Source: an uncultured Olsenella sp. (lineage in GTDB: Bacteria > Actinomycetota > Coriobacteriia > Coriobacteriales > Atopobiaceae). Taken from it: 52,220 bases of DNA. A program made the position numbers and the translations under genes. Numbering within the stretch: position 1 is the stretch's first letter; every line of letters starts with the position of its first letter. Positions 1 through 7,824 of the stretch are shown here, piece after piece. The stretch spans positions 1-52,220 of the forward strand of contig CASEQJ010000012.1 of assembly GCA_949290055.1 (NCBI GenBank), given 5' to 3'. The notes under the pieces were generated by a model. It was not told the origin of the DNA, made no database searches, and saw nothing but the letters and a program-made list of their open reading frames with translations.

Positions 1-272
1 CTCGGGTCCTGCTCGAGCTGGGCGAGCAGCGACTGCGCCGCCGTGCCGTACTGGGCGTCGACCGTCTCCATGGCGTCGGCAGCGCTGGCATCGTCGCCCG
101 CGGCCTCGGCACCGGTCGCCTCGCCCGTCGCGGCGCTGCCCTGCGAGCCCGCCGTGCCTGCCGGCGCAAACCCGCCCGTCACCACAAACAGGGCGACCGC
201 TGCAACGACCACGAGCGCCACCATGAGGACGATTGCGCGGACGCGAGAGGTCTGCTGCGCGTTAAATGCCAC
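1..272 (-). CDS. Membrane-anchored protein, N-terminal part (truncated by window edge)
   Basis: The reading frame runs off the left edge, so only about 90 N-terminal residues are visible. A GTG start at 272 is chosen because GGGAGGAA sits just upstream of it. The protein opens with a short basic segment and one hydrophobic helix (about residues 13-32), followed by an Ala/Gly/Thr-rich acidic linker, so it looks like a bitopic membrane protein with most of its mass outside the cytoplasm. The last visible residues (DAQYGTAAQSLLAQLEQDP) resemble the start of a tetratricopeptide region; that is a guess. It starts 9 bases after the stop of the similar anchored protein at 282-752, so they are probably co-transcribed. 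Confidence 0.6.
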   Translation of the reverse strand, partial: MAFNAQQTSRVRAIVLMVALVVVAAVALFVVTGGFAPAGTAGSQGSAATGEATGAEAAGDDASAADAMETVDAQYGTAAQSLLAQLEQDP

Positions 273-281
273 GGTTCCTCC

Positions 282-752
282 CTACTCGGCAACGTGGGCC
301 GTGCCGTCGGTATCGACCTCGACCTGCGGATGGCCCTCGGGCAGCGCGTAGGACGCGTCGTCGCTCGCCGTGTCGGCCGTCTGCTGGGCCGCGGCGTCCG
401 CCTGCGCGCTCGCAAGCGAGCTCATGGCGGCCGAGGAGCCGAGCAGGTAGCCGATGATGACACCGAGCAAAAGCGCGATCGCCGTGATGACGAGCACCAT
501 CCAGAACGGCGGCGCCTGGCGCGCGGGCGCATCGGAGGCGGAGACGGCGTCCTCGGTCGCGGCGGTCGCACCGGCGGCGGGCACATCGGAGGCGGGGGCG
601 GCACCCTCGTCGCCGGCGGTGTCTCCGGTCGCGGCAGTCGTCTCGGCACCAGGCGCGGCGACGGAGACGTCCTCTGCCGCTACCTTGCCCTCGGCCTCCT
701 CCTCGAGCGCGAGCTCGTCATCAAAAAAGTCGTCAAACGCACGCTCCGTCAT
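282..752 (-). CDS. Hypothetical single-pass membrane protein, 156 aa
   Basis: I do not recognise the family. The first 80 residues are strongly acidic and low in complexity (runs of Ala, Glu, Asp, Thr). One transmembrane helix spans about residues 84-105 (FWMVLVITAIALLLGVIIGY), and about 50 polar residues follow. The ATG overlaps the stop of the upstream aminotransferase in an ATGA arrangement, which implies translational coupling. The anchored protein at 1-272 follows 9 bases later. The three genes form one operon read leftwards. Low-complexity acidic tails next to a membrane anchor suggest a scaffolding or assembly role, but nothing in the sequence proves it. Confidence 0.65.
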   Translation of the reverse strand: MTERAFDDFFDDELALEEEAEGKVAAEDVSVAAPGAETTAATGDTAGDEGAAPASDVPAAGATAATEDAVSASDAPARQAPPFWMVLVITAIALLLGVIIGYLLGSSAAMSSLASAQADAAAQQTADTASDDASYALPEGHPQVEVDTDGTAHVAE

Positions 753-2071
753 GCGGCACGCTCCTCTTGGGCGAGCTCGGCGCTCACCAGCTTTGTCGCG
801 AGCACCAGCACATCGAGCGCTGCCTTGAGCTCGTCAACCGAGGGATAGGTCGGCGCGATGCGCAGGTTGGTATCGTCCGGATCGTTGCCGCCCGGCCACG
901 TGGCGCCCGCCGGCGTGAGCGTGACGCCCATGTCGGCGCAAAGCTGCCAGATGCGCTTGGCCGAGCCGCGTGGGCCATCGAACGAGACGAAGTAGCCGCC
1001 ACGCGGATGCGTCCAGCGCGCGCAGCCGAGGCCGCCGAGGCCCTCGGTAAGCTTCTCCTCCACCGCGGCGAAGCGCGGACGCAGGAATTCCGCATGCTTG
1101 GCCATGTGAGCCTTGACCGCATCCAGATTCGGCAGGAAGCGTGCGTGCATGAGCTGGTTCAGCTTGTTGGCAGAGATGAGACCCACCTGCAGCGTGCGGG
1201 CGACCTCCTCGACGTTTGCGGCGCTCGAGCCAAAGAAGGCGATGCCGGCACCCGGGAACGTGATCTTGGAGGTCGAGGCCACCTCGAGGATGCGGTCCTC
1301 GTTGCCGACCTCGCGCGCCACATCGTGGATGTTCAGGAGCTGGTCGCCCTCGTCAAAGAGGTCGTGCACAGCATAGGCGTTGTCCCACACGATACGGAAA
1401 TCGGGTGCCGCCTTCATGACGGCAAGGCGACGGACCGTCTCGTCGGAGTACGTGATGCCCGTGGGGTTGGAGTACTTAGGCACGCAGAACATGCCCTTGA
1501 TGGAGTCGTCCGAGGCGCACAGGTACTCGACCTGGTCCATATCCGGCCCCTCGTCGGTCATGCGCACCGGGATGTTCTCGATGCCGAGGTCCTGCGTAAG
1601 GCCAAAATGACGGTCGTAACCGGGGCTCGGGCAGAGCCACTTGATGCGCGGCAGCTTATACCAGGGGGTATGACCGGGCACGCCCTTCTCCCAGTAATGG
1701 ATGAGGACGGACTGCATGATGTTCAGGCTCGAGGACCCGAGCACGATCGTCTGGTCGGCCGGAACGCCGAGGAAGGCGCCCGCAAGACGGCGGGCCGAGG
1801 GGATCCCCTCGAAGCAACCGTAGTTGGAGCAATCGATGCCCTCGTCGGTGAGGTCGGCGTCGCTCGTCAAGAGGTCGAGCATGGGACGCGAGATGTCAAC
1901 CTGGGCCGGGCTCGGCTTGCCGCGCGCCATATCGAGCTTGAGGCCCTGGGCCTTGACCTCCTCCACCTCGGCTTTGAGGGACTCGATGGCTCGGGCGAGC
2001 TCGTCATCACCCATGCGCTCGTACACGTTGCGCGTGAGCTCCGCCTCGGTTTTCTCGTAATCTGTCTGCAT
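749..2071 (-). CDS. Aspartate aminotransferase, PF12897-type (class I fold)
   Basis: A PLP-dependent aminotransferase of about 440 residues, similar to the actinobacterial aspartate aminotransferases of the putative aminotransferase/MocR-like family PF12897. It is expected to exchange amino groups between aspartate and 2-oxoglutarate in the cytosol. The N-terminal signature LKLDMARGKPSP, the SNPTG-like loop (KYSNPTGITYS) and the Schiff-base lysine region (ASTSKITFPGAG) are all visible. The frame is open for another 148 codons upstream, but GGGAGG lies 7 bases before the ATG at 2071. An ATG two codons earlier would be only one base from it, so the start at 2071 is preferred. It overlaps the next gene by 4 bases. 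Confidence 0.9.
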   Translation of the reverse strand: MQTDYEKTEAELTRNVYERMGDDELARAIESLKAEVEEVKAQGLKLDMARGKPSPAQVDISRPMLDLLTSDADLTDEGIDCSNYGCFEGIPSARRLAGAFLGVPADQTIVLGSSSLNIMQSVLIHYWEKGVPGHTPWYKLPRIKWLCPSPGYDRHFGLTQDLGIENIPVRMTDEGPDMDQVEYLCASDDSIKGMFCVPKYSNPTGITYSDETVRRLAVMKAAPDFRIVWDNAYAVHDLFDEGDQLLNIHDVAREVGNEDRILEVASTSKITFPGAGIAFFGSSAANVEEVARTLQVGLISANKLNQLMHARFLPNLDAVKAHMAKHAEFLRPRFAAVEEKLTEGLGGLGCARWTHPRGGYFVSFDGPRGSAKRIWQLCADMGVTLTPAGATWPGGNDPDDTNLRIAPTYPSVDELKAALDVLVLATKLVSAELAQEERAA

Positions 2072-2323
2072 GCACATGCCTCCCACCGTTTGGGGCGACG
2101 CTCGGCGCCGCCGGGACGGCCCTGCAGCCGCCCGGGCCCGCGCCCCGGAGGCACGGGTCAAAAAGTCAATCTGCACAAGTATAGCGGCAGGGCCGACTGG
2201 CTGACCGAACGGGCGTCCCGCGGTGGGATGTCGCAACGATATCAGCAGAAACGAACATAATCTGCGCACGAACGCGCGCTCCGCGGTCCCGGAGAGGCGG
2301 TGGCGTCCTTTAATTAACCCCCC

Positions 2324-2543
2324 ATGGACAAAAACCGCCGCGAAATAATTAATGGCACCCCGAACGTGAGGCCATTTTCCCCAAAAGACGCCCCATAAGG
2401 CGCCCTCAATGGTCGCAGCGGACGCGACGACGCTCCCCGGCACACGCCTTATCTGGGAAAACGCGCGACGCCGCGCGCGACCGGGGAGCGCGGGGCCGTC
2501 CGGAGTAGGGGTCAATTATTATTTCGCGGCGGTTTTTGTCCAC
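2324..2543. repeat. Facing inverted copies of a promoter-like element in a divergent gap
   Basis: The 609-base gap between the aminotransferase (leftward) and the small gene at 2681 (rightward) holds two inverted copies of TGGACAAAAACCGCCGCG followed by AAATAAT. The left copy starts near 2324 and reads right; the right copy ends near 2543 and reads left. About 40-70 bases further inside, each copy is followed by a second conserved block containing TTTTCCC and ATAAGGCG. The outer block resembles a -35 (TGGACA) followed about 17 bases later by an A/T-rich -10. They could be two facing promoters or the ends of a small palindromic element. No gene is visible in the rest of the gap. Confidence 0.6.
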
Positions 2544-2680
2544 GGGTCGGCAGCCCGGCCCGCAACGACCCGCTCCGGCCGAGTGAGCGCGTCCTGCATC
2601 GGCGCCGCGGGGTAAGATAGGACGCGGCCGCCCCGTAAGCGGCCACGTTCGCCTGCCGATCCGACCCACCGAGGAGCACC

Positions 2681-2935
2681 ATGACGTTCCAGAATCTGCA
2701 AACCGAGGCTTTCGGCGACCTCCAGCGCCTCGTGGACAGCCTTTTCACCGGCCGCGATGCCGTCGAGCGCCTCGACGTCATCGTGCAGGCGGAGCTCGCG
2801 GATCTCGACGCCGACCTACTCGAGGTGGTCAGCCTCCTGCCGCCCGGCCGCTACGGCCGCCAGCGCCTCTGCGATCAGCTCAACTCGGCGCTCGCCGCAC
2901 ACGGATGGGGCGCGGCCTACGGGACCGTGGAGTAG
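2681..2935 (+). CDS. Small hypothetical protein, 84 aa
   Basis: The ATG is preceded by GAGGAG at good spacing. The product is a small, soluble, mostly helical protein with alternating charged and leucine-rich segments (DLQRLVDSLF, ERLDVIVQAELADLDADLLEVV), a PPGRYGRQRLCDQLN motif and no membrane segment. I do not recognise its family. It stands alone on the plus strand and ends 12 bases before the stop of nhaA on the other strand. There is no room for a separate terminator between these convergent genes. The coding GC pattern matches its neighbours and the stop is intact, so it is probably real. Confidence 0.7.
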   Translation: MTFQNLQTEAFGDLQRLVDSLFTGRDAVERLDVIVQAELADLDADLLEVVSLLPPGRYGRQRLCDQLNSALAAHGWGAAYGTVE

Positions 2936-2947
2936 CGCGGAGAACCG

Positions 2948-4306
2948 CTAGCTTTTCTCCCGTCGCGCACCGCACGCAACGTGCATGTACAGCAGACCCA
3001 CGAGCGCCGCCGAGGCGGAACCGGCCAGAATCGCCGTCTTTGCCGCCAAGAGCTCCGCCGGGATCTGTGTGAAGGCGAGGCCCGCGATAAGAATCGACAT
3101 CGTGAAGCCGATGCCGCCGAGGATGCCCACGCCCACGATATGCCGCATGCTCACGCCGGTCGGCAGGTGCGCGATGCGCGTCTTGACCAGAAGCGCCGTC
3201 ATACCCGCGATGCCAATGGGCTTGCCGAGGAGCATGCCCAGATACACCCCGATGGCCACCGGGTCGAACACAAGGGACAGCGGGTCGACGCCCACGAGGC
3301 GCACCTGCGCATTCACAAAGGCGAAGATGGGCAGGATGAGAAAGTTGACCGGCGTGGAAATGTAATGCTCGAGGCGCTGCAGCGGCGGCGTGACACGGTG
3401 CATGACGCGTTCGACGCCGCGAGCGGCGCGGGTGAAATCGTGCTGACCGAGGATGTGGACCTCGTCGTCAAAGCGGTCGTCGAGCTCGGGGAGCTTGGAG
3501 CCCAGCCAGCCAACGAGCTCGGAGGCGACGATGTCCGAGCGCGCCGGAATCGTAAACGCCAAGATCACGCCCGCAAGCGTGGCGTGCACGCCCGACTGGA
3601 AGAGGCAGAACCACAGCACAAGGCCCAGCGCCAGATACGGCGCCAGGCGGAAGCGGCGCCAGCGGTTGAGCACCACGAGCGCCGCCGTCACCGCCGCGGC
3701 GCACCCCAACCAGAACAGGTTGGGCGCGTGCCCGTAGAAAAGCGCGATGGCCGCGATGGCGAGCAGGTCGTCGGCGATGGCGAGGGTGGAGAAGAACACC
3801 TTGAGCGCCGGCGGCACCCGGTTGCCGAGCAGCGACAGCACGCCGAGGGCGAAGGCGATATCGGTCGCCATGGGGATGGCCCAGCCGTACACCGCACCGC
3901 CCCGGTTCACAAAGCCGTAGATGCACGCGGGCACCACCACGCCCCCCACCGCGGCGAGCATGGGCAGCGCCGCCTGGCGCGGGCGGCGCAGCTGCCCGAC
4001 CGTCATCTCGTACTTGAGCTCTATGCCCACGAGCAGGAAGAACACGGCCATGAGGAAGTCGTTGACGAACTGCTCGACGGTGAGCGCGACCGAGAGCCGG
4101 CCAAGGCCCACGGAGAGCGGCAGGGCGAGCACGTACTCGACCCCCTCGTAGAGCGGGGAGTTTGCCACCACCAGGGCGAGAAGGGCGGCGCCCACCATGA
4201 CCGCCGCGGCAATGGTGCCGTTTGAGGTCAGGGGCCTGAGCGCGCCCCGGCGCTCGAGACGGCGCACGACTGCAGGCTCGTCAAAAATCGCCCCGGGGCG
4301 CGTCAC
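2948..4306 (-). CDS. nhaA: Na+/H+ antiporter NhaA
   Basis: An integral membrane sodium/proton antiporter of about 452 residues with about a dozen hydrophobic helices. Diagnostic segments are FFLLVGIELKYE, MATDIAFALGVLSLLG and the paired aspartates in TLAIADDLLAIAAIALF, which match the ion-binding aspartates of NhaA. It exports Na+ (or Li+) in exchange for protons to control pH and sodium. The GTG start at 4306 is chosen because it overlaps the TGA of the upstream DUF1836 gene (GTGA) and removes an Arg-rich non-conserved extension. The coupling to a DUF1836 gene suggests that protein regulates nhaA, but this is inference. Confidence 0.92.
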   Translation of the reverse strand: MTRPGAIFDEPAVVRRLERRGALRPLTSNGTIAAAVMVGAALLALVVANSPLYEGVEYVLALPLSVGLGRLSVALTVEQFVNDFLMAVFFLLVGIELKYEMTVGQLRRPRQAALPMLAAVGGVVVPACIYGFVNRGGAVYGWAIPMATDIAFALGVLSLLGNRVPPALKVFFSTLAIADDLLAIAAIALFYGHAPNLFWLGCAAAVTAALVVLNRWRRFRLAPYLALGLVLWFCLFQSGVHATLAGVILAFTIPARSDIVASELVGWLGSKLPELDDRFDDEVHILGQHDFTRAARGVERVMHRVTPPLQRLEHYISTPVNFLILPIFAFVNAQVRLVGVDPLSLVFDPVAIGVYLGMLLGKPIGIAGMTALLVKTRIAHLPTGVSMRHIVGVGILGGIGFTMSILIAGLAFTQIPAELLAAKTAILAGSASAALVGLLYMHVACGARREKS

Positions 4307-4905
4307 CGGCGCTCGCCCCCGTCGGCGAGAAGCAGCGTCTGCTCGACGAAGACCCTCGTGGCAAGCGAGGTCACGGACGCCTCGATCAGGCGCTTGAGCT
4401 CGGGGTCGAGGGTCTTCTCGCCACCCTCGCCCAGGCCGAAGGCCCCCTCGACGGACGCGGCGAGGGTCTCCCCGGAAAAGCATGTCGCGAGCGAGCGCTC
4501 GAGCAGGTCGCAGGTAGCGTCGTAGAGCCAGGCGAGGTCGGCGCCGGAGGCGTATATGCGCTCCATGAGCTGCCTCACCTGCGCGATCGAGAAGACGCGC
4601 TTGAACGCGCAGACAAAGAGCAGCGAGGCGAGGTGGCGACGGGTGTAGCGCTTCTTGCGCGGTGCCGGAATGACGCCCTGCTTGACGTAGTTGTTGACCA
4701 TGGAGCCGGTCACGGCGGCGTCACCGGGGACCTGCATGAACTCGAGCTCCTGGGTCACGAGGGTGAGGACCTGATCGAGGTAGAGCTCTATGCGCGGCAT
4801 CTCCGCGATTCGGGTAATGTGCAGACTCCGCATGCGCTCGGCGAGCGCGCGCCGCGCGGCCGCGTCCACATGCGGGACCGCCATGATCTTGTCCTTCTCG
4901 CCCAT
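4303..4905 (-). CDS. DUF1836 family protein, MerR-like DNA-binding regulator
   Basis: A 200-residue cytosolic protein of the DUF1836 family. The segment VNNYVKQGVIPAPRKKRYTR followed by HLASLLFVCAFKRVFS resembles the winged helix and recognition part of MerR-type regulators. The C-terminal half is helical and probably forms the dimer. AGGAG lies 7 bases before the ATG. It is the first gene of a two-gene transcript with nhaA (4-base overlap) and is divergent from the DegV gene. A perfect 7-bp inverted repeat lies between the divergent starts and may be its operator. The DNA target and any ligand are unknown. Confidence 0.8.
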   Translation of the reverse strand: MGEKDKIMAVPHVDAAARRALAERMRSLHITRIAEMPRIELYLDQVLTLVTQELEFMQVPGDAAVTGSMVNNYVKQGVIPAPRKKRYTRRHLASLLFVCAFKRVFSIAQVRQLMERIYASGADLAWLYDATCDLLERSLATCFSGETLAASVEGAFGLGEGGEKTLDPELKRLIEASVTSLATRVFVEQTLLLADGGERR

Positions 4906-4942
4906 GTGCCGCTCCTGTGCAGTTACCGAAAAACAGTCAATC

Positions 4943-4957
4943 TAGTATTGAATACTA
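4943..4957. promoter_or_regulatory. Palindromic operator candidate between DUF1836 and DegV genes
   Basis: TAGTATT-G-AATACTA is a perfect 7-bp inverted repeat with a one-base centre, in an A/T-rich patch of an otherwise GC-rich gap. It lies 38 bases from the DUF1836 start and 63 bases from the DegV start. Its position between divergent genes and its symmetry suggest a binding site for the MerR-like DUF1836 protein. This is inferred, not shown. Confidence 0.5.
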
Positions 4958-5019
4958 CGTTGCGGGGCACTACGCTCCCATGATAGCGAACGTCAGGCTC
5001 GACACGCCTTGGGGGTCCC

Positions 5020-5877
5020 ATGAACGACCAGCGAATCGCCGTCATAACCGACTCGGGCACGGACACGCCCGCGGACTTTGTCGCGGAGCACGACGTCCGC
5101 GTGATCCCGCTGCGGATCAACTACTCCGACGGCTCGAGCTACGAGAACGGGGTCGACATAACGACCGAGGACGTGGTGCGGCGCTTTGACGAGGAGGTCC
5201 CCACCACGTCGCTGCCCTCCCCCATGAAGATCCAGCAGACCTTCGAGCAGGCCAGGCGCGACGGCTACGCGGGCGCCGTGGTGGTGACCATATCCTCCGG
5301 GCTCTCCGCCACCTACGAGACGGTGAGCATGGTGGCGCGGCAGATGGAGGACTTCCCCGTCGTCACGGTGGACACCAAGAGCATAGGCGTGGCGGCCGGC
5401 ATGGTCGTCATGGAGGCGGTGCGCCAGGTCGAGGCCGGCATGCCGCTCGAGCGCCTGGGCAGCGTGCTCACGGCGGTGAGCGAGCGCGTGCGCGTGTACT
5501 TCTCGGTGCAGAAGCTCGACTTCCTGCGCAAGGGCGGCCGCATAAGCGAGGCCGTCTACCGCGTGGGCTCCGTGCTCAACATAAAGCCGGTCCTCACCTG
5601 CGACGAGCGCGAGGGCAAGTACGTGATCGAGAAGAAGCCGCGCGGCTGGCAGAAGGCGCTGAAGACCCAGGTCGACCTCATTGCCGAGCAGGCCGAGCGC
5701 TGGAGGCAGGTGCGGCTTGCCGTGTGCACCTACGACCCCGAGCTGCGCGAGGAGCTCACGGCGAGCCTGCGCGAGCGCGTGGGCAACGCCGTCGAGCTGA
5801 TCAGCTGCGGAATCTCCGCCGACCTGCTCGTGCACACGGGGCCCACCCTCGTGGGCATGGCGGTCATGGGCATGTAG
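5020..5877 (+). CDS. DegV family fatty-acid-binding protein
   Basis: A 285-residue DegV-fold protein. Proteins of this family bind a fatty acid and in Firmicutes act as the FakB subunit that presents it to the kinase FakA. Typical features are the N-terminal VITDSGTDTPADF, the TTSLPSPMKIQQTF segment, the ISSGLSATYETV loop and the LDFLRKGGRIS and VLNIKPVL motifs, in the usual order and at the usual length. The ATG is preceded by a G-rich ribosome binding site. No fakA is visible in the window. A long hairpin follows the stop, separating it from convergent mtnN. Confidence 0.9.
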   Translation: MNDQRIAVITDSGTDTPADFVAEHDVRVIPLRINYSDGSSYENGVDITTEDVVRRFDEEVPTTSLPSPMKIQQTFEQARRDGYAGAVVVTISSGLSATYETVSMVARQMEDFPVVTVDTKSIGVAAGMVVMEAVRQVEAGMPLERLGSVLTAVSERVRVYFSVQKLDFLRKGGRISEAVYRVGSVLNIKPVLTCDEREGKYVIEKKPRGWQKALKTQVDLIAEQAERWRQVRLAVCTYDPELREELTASLRERVGNAVELISCGISADLLVHTGPTLVGMAVMGM

Positions 5878-5889
5878 CCCGCCCGTCCG

Positions 5890-5979
5890 GGGCGCGCGGG
5901 ACAAACATCCGGCGCTCGGACAGCTTGCCGAGAAGAGCGCTCGGCAAGAACTCGCGGCGGACGTTTGTCCCGCGCGCCC
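5890..5979. terminator. Long bidirectional hairpin between degV-like gene and mtnN
   Basis: A 17-bp perfect inverted repeat (GGGCGCGCGGGACAAAC at 5890-5906 and its complement at 5963-5979) encloses a second perfect 9-bp repeat (CTTGCCGAG at 5924-5932, CTCGGCAAG at 5940-5948). It fills the gap between two convergent genes, so it can act as a terminator for both, although neither side has a clear T-run. The sequence GGCAAGAACTCGCGGCGG in its right half recurs unchanged in the hairpin after nrdD (34249 onwards). Confidence 0.7.
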
Positions 5980-5989
5980 TTCCCTGCCG

Positions 5990-6691
5990 TTACAGCGCGG
6001 CGACCATGTGGGCGACGATCTGGGCACAGTGGTGGGCGGCAGCCTGCTCGAACTGGGCGTAGGTGACGGTCTGGCCCTCGGCGCCGGGCTTGTCCGAAAT
6101 GGCGCGCACCACGGCGAAGGGGACGCCGTTCAAGGTCGCGACCTGCGCAATCGCGGCCCCCTCCATTTCGCAGCACACGGCGCCGAACGTGGAGACGATG
6201 CGCGCGCGGTCCTCCTCGGCGGATATGAACTGGTCACCCGAGGCCACGCGGCCGGCAACGGCGTGGACGTCGGACGCCACCTCGGCCGCCGTCGCGAGCG
6301 CGACCTGGCGCATGCGGGCGTCGGCGACGAACTCCGCGCGCTCGCGGCCAGGAATGAGGCCGGGCGCATAGCCGAGCGGCGCCACGGAGAAGTCGTGCTG
6401 CACGCAGTCCGTGGCAACGACGAGGTCGCCCACGTCAAGGCCCTCCGGGTCCAGCGAGCCGGCGATGCCGGTGTTGATCAGGTGCGTGACGTGGAAGCGG
6501 TCGACAAGCGCCTGCGCGCAGACGCCGGCGTTGACCTTGCCAATCCCGCACTTGACGACCACCACGTCCCTCTCGCCCAGGCGTCCCTCGTAGAAGTCCA
6601 TGCCCACGGCCGAGGTGACCTCCTGGTCGAGCAGACGCTCGCGCAGCAGCTCGACCTCCACGTCCATGGCCCCGATGATTCCGATCTTCAC
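5990..6691 (-). CDS. mtnN: 5'-methylthioadenosine/S-adenosylhomocysteine nucleosidase
   Basis: A 233-residue nucleosidase that cleaves adenine from S-adenosylhomocysteine and methylthioadenosine. It feeds S-ribosylhomocysteine to LuxS in the activated methyl cycle. Seen in the sequence: the N-terminal MKIGIIGAMDVEVELL, the nucleoside-binding INTGIAGSL, the glutamate-bearing CCEMEGAAIAQ and the catalytic aspartate in AISDKPG. Length is normal. It follows luxS by 9 bases, so the two enzymes acting in sequence are co-expressed. The AI-2 precursor is made by the downstream enzyme in the pathway although its gene comes first. Confidence 0.95.
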   Translation of the reverse strand: MKIGIIGAMDVEVELLRERLLDQEVTSAVGMDFYEGRLGERDVVVVKCGIGKVNAGVCAQALVDRFHVTHLINTGIAGSLDPEGLDVGDLVVATDCVQHDFSVAPLGYAPGLIPGRERAEFVADARMRQVALATAAEVASDVHAVAGRVASGDQFISAEEDRARIVSTFGAVCCEMEGAAIAQVATLNGVPFAVVRAISDKPGAEGQTVTYAQFEQAAAHHCAQIVAHMVAAL

Positions 6692-6700
6692 GTGTGCCCC

Positions 6701-7189
6701 CTAGCTCTCCGGGTAGACGAGGTGCGCCTCGTCGATGTTCTGGAGCGTGTTCTCCACGTAGCGGCGCGCCCACCAGCGGGCCTGCGCGAGGTCCGCGTCG
6801 TGCCAGTTGCCGCACTCCTCCGGGCGCGCGCCGGGAATCTCTCCCTCGAAGTCGCGGATGAACTCGAAGGTCGCGCGCACGAGCGGTGCCACCTCGGCGG
6901 AGGTGTGTGACCCAAAGAGAATGAGGTAGAAGCCCGTGCGGCAGCCCATGGGGCCGAAGTAGACCACGCGGTCGCGCCAGGTGGGGTCGTTGCGCAGGTA
7001 GGTGGCGCCGAGGTGCTCGATTGCGTGGACGGCGGCGGTGTCCATGACCGGCTCGCGGTTGGGCGCGGTGAGGCGCAGGTCAAACGTGGTGACCGCGGCG
7101 CCCGTGGCGGGGTCGGCGTCCACGCGGCTCACGTAGACCCCCGGCTCGAGCGTAAGGTGGTTGACGGTGAAGCTGGCGATCTTGTCCAT
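6701..7189 (-). CDS. luxS: S-ribosylhomocysteine lyase LuxS
   Basis: A 162-residue metalloenzyme that splits S-ribosylhomocysteine into homocysteine and the AI-2 precursor DPD. The metal ligands are all present: HAIEH (His55, Glu58, His59) and Cys126 in EECGNWH. The catalytic Cys83 lies in MGCRTGF; numbering is almost identical to the Bacillus enzyme. The frame is open 25 codons further upstream, but GGGAG lies 5 bases before the ATG at 7189 and the N-terminus MDKIASFTVNH is the family start. Promoter and a GGCGAGAAGAAC leader motif lie just upstream. It is the first gene of the luxS-mtnN operon. Confidence 0.96.
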   Translation of the reverse strand: MDKIASFTVNHLTLEPGVYVSRVDADPATGAAVTTFDLRLTAPNREPVMDTAAVHAIEHLGATYLRNDPTWRDRVVYFGPMGCRTGFYLILFGSHTSAEVAPLVRATFEFIRDFEGEIPGARPEECGNWHDADLAQARWWARRYVENTLQNIDEAHLVYPES

Positions 7190-7207
7190 GGGGCTCCCTG
7201 CGACGCG

Positions 7208-7229
7208 GTTCTTCTCGCCCCCCAGTGTA
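7208..7229 (-). promoter_or_regulatory. luxS -10 box with GGCGAGAAGAAC leader motif
   Basis: On the minus strand a TACACT -10 hexamer (7224-7229) is followed after 4 bases by GGCGAGAAGAAC (7208-7219), which would begin at about the first transcribed base. No good -35 is visible. The same -10-plus-motif arrangement precedes xylB, the aminotransferase at 30548 and the HAD gene at 46139. Confidence 0.5.
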
Positions 7230-7317
7230 GCGGGTCGCCGCGCCGCGCGAGAAAAATGAGACAAACTTGGCTCGGCGTCGTGTACTTGGCAGGGATCAGA
7301 GACGAGAGGGGCGGGAC

Positions 7318-7824
7318 GTGCCGCAGCGAGTGGTGAGAAACGACGCGTTTCTGCGCGCGGCGATGCGCGAGCACGGGGCGAGCGTGCTGAGGCTGGCGCT
7401 CGCGCAGACCGGGTCGCGTGCCGACGCCGAAGACGTCTACCAGGACGTCTTTGTGGCGCTGGCCTGCTGCGACACGGAGTTCGCAGATAGCGACCACCTG
7501 CGCGCCTGGCTTTTGCGCGCCACGCTCAACCGCTGCCGGGACCTCGCGCGCTCGTGGTGGCGGCGACACGCGCAGTCGTTCGACGCGCTGGGCATTGAGG
7601 TCGCGCAGGACGAGAAGGACGACGCGCCCTGGACCGACGCCCAGCTCTGGGAGGCCGTGCGACGCCTCCCCGAGCGCTACCGCGCGGTCGTCCACCTGCG
7701 CTACGTGGAGCAGCTGCCGGCAGACGCCATAGCCGCCGCGTGCGGGATCTCGGCGTCGGCGGTGCGCACGCGCCTCTCGCGCGCCATGCAAAAGCTGAGG
7801 ATCTACCTGGGAGGTCTGTCATGA
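7318..7824 (+). CDS. Sigma-70 family (ECF-type) RNA polymerase sigma factor
   Basis: A 168-residue sigma factor with only regions 2 and 4. Region 2 shows ADAEDVYQDVFVALA and LRAWLLRATLNRCRDLARSWWRR. Region 4 shows LPERYRAVVHLRYVEQL followed by the helix-turn-helix DAIAAACGISASAVRTRLSRAMQKLR. The GTG at 7318 is chosen because GAGAGGGG lies 6 bases upstream; the open frame before it is Arg-rich and not conserved. It overlaps the next gene by 4 bases (ATGA). In this family the partner downstream usually restrains the sigma factor. The target promoters cannot be read from the window. Confidence 0.9.
   Translation: MPQRVVRNDAFLRAAMREHGASVLRLALAQTGSRADAEDVYQDVFVALACCDTEFADSDHLRAWLLRATLNRCRDLARSWWRRHAQSFDALGIEVAQDEKDDAPWTDAQLWEAVRRLPERYRAVVHLRYVEQLPADAIAAACGISASAVRTRLSRAMQKLRIYLGGLS

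Noticed and set aside
2072..2515. 148-codon extension of the aspartate aminotransferase
   Set aside because: The extension is Arg-rich, crosses the inverted repeats and lacks a ribosome site, while the internal ATG at 2071 has one at ideal spacing.
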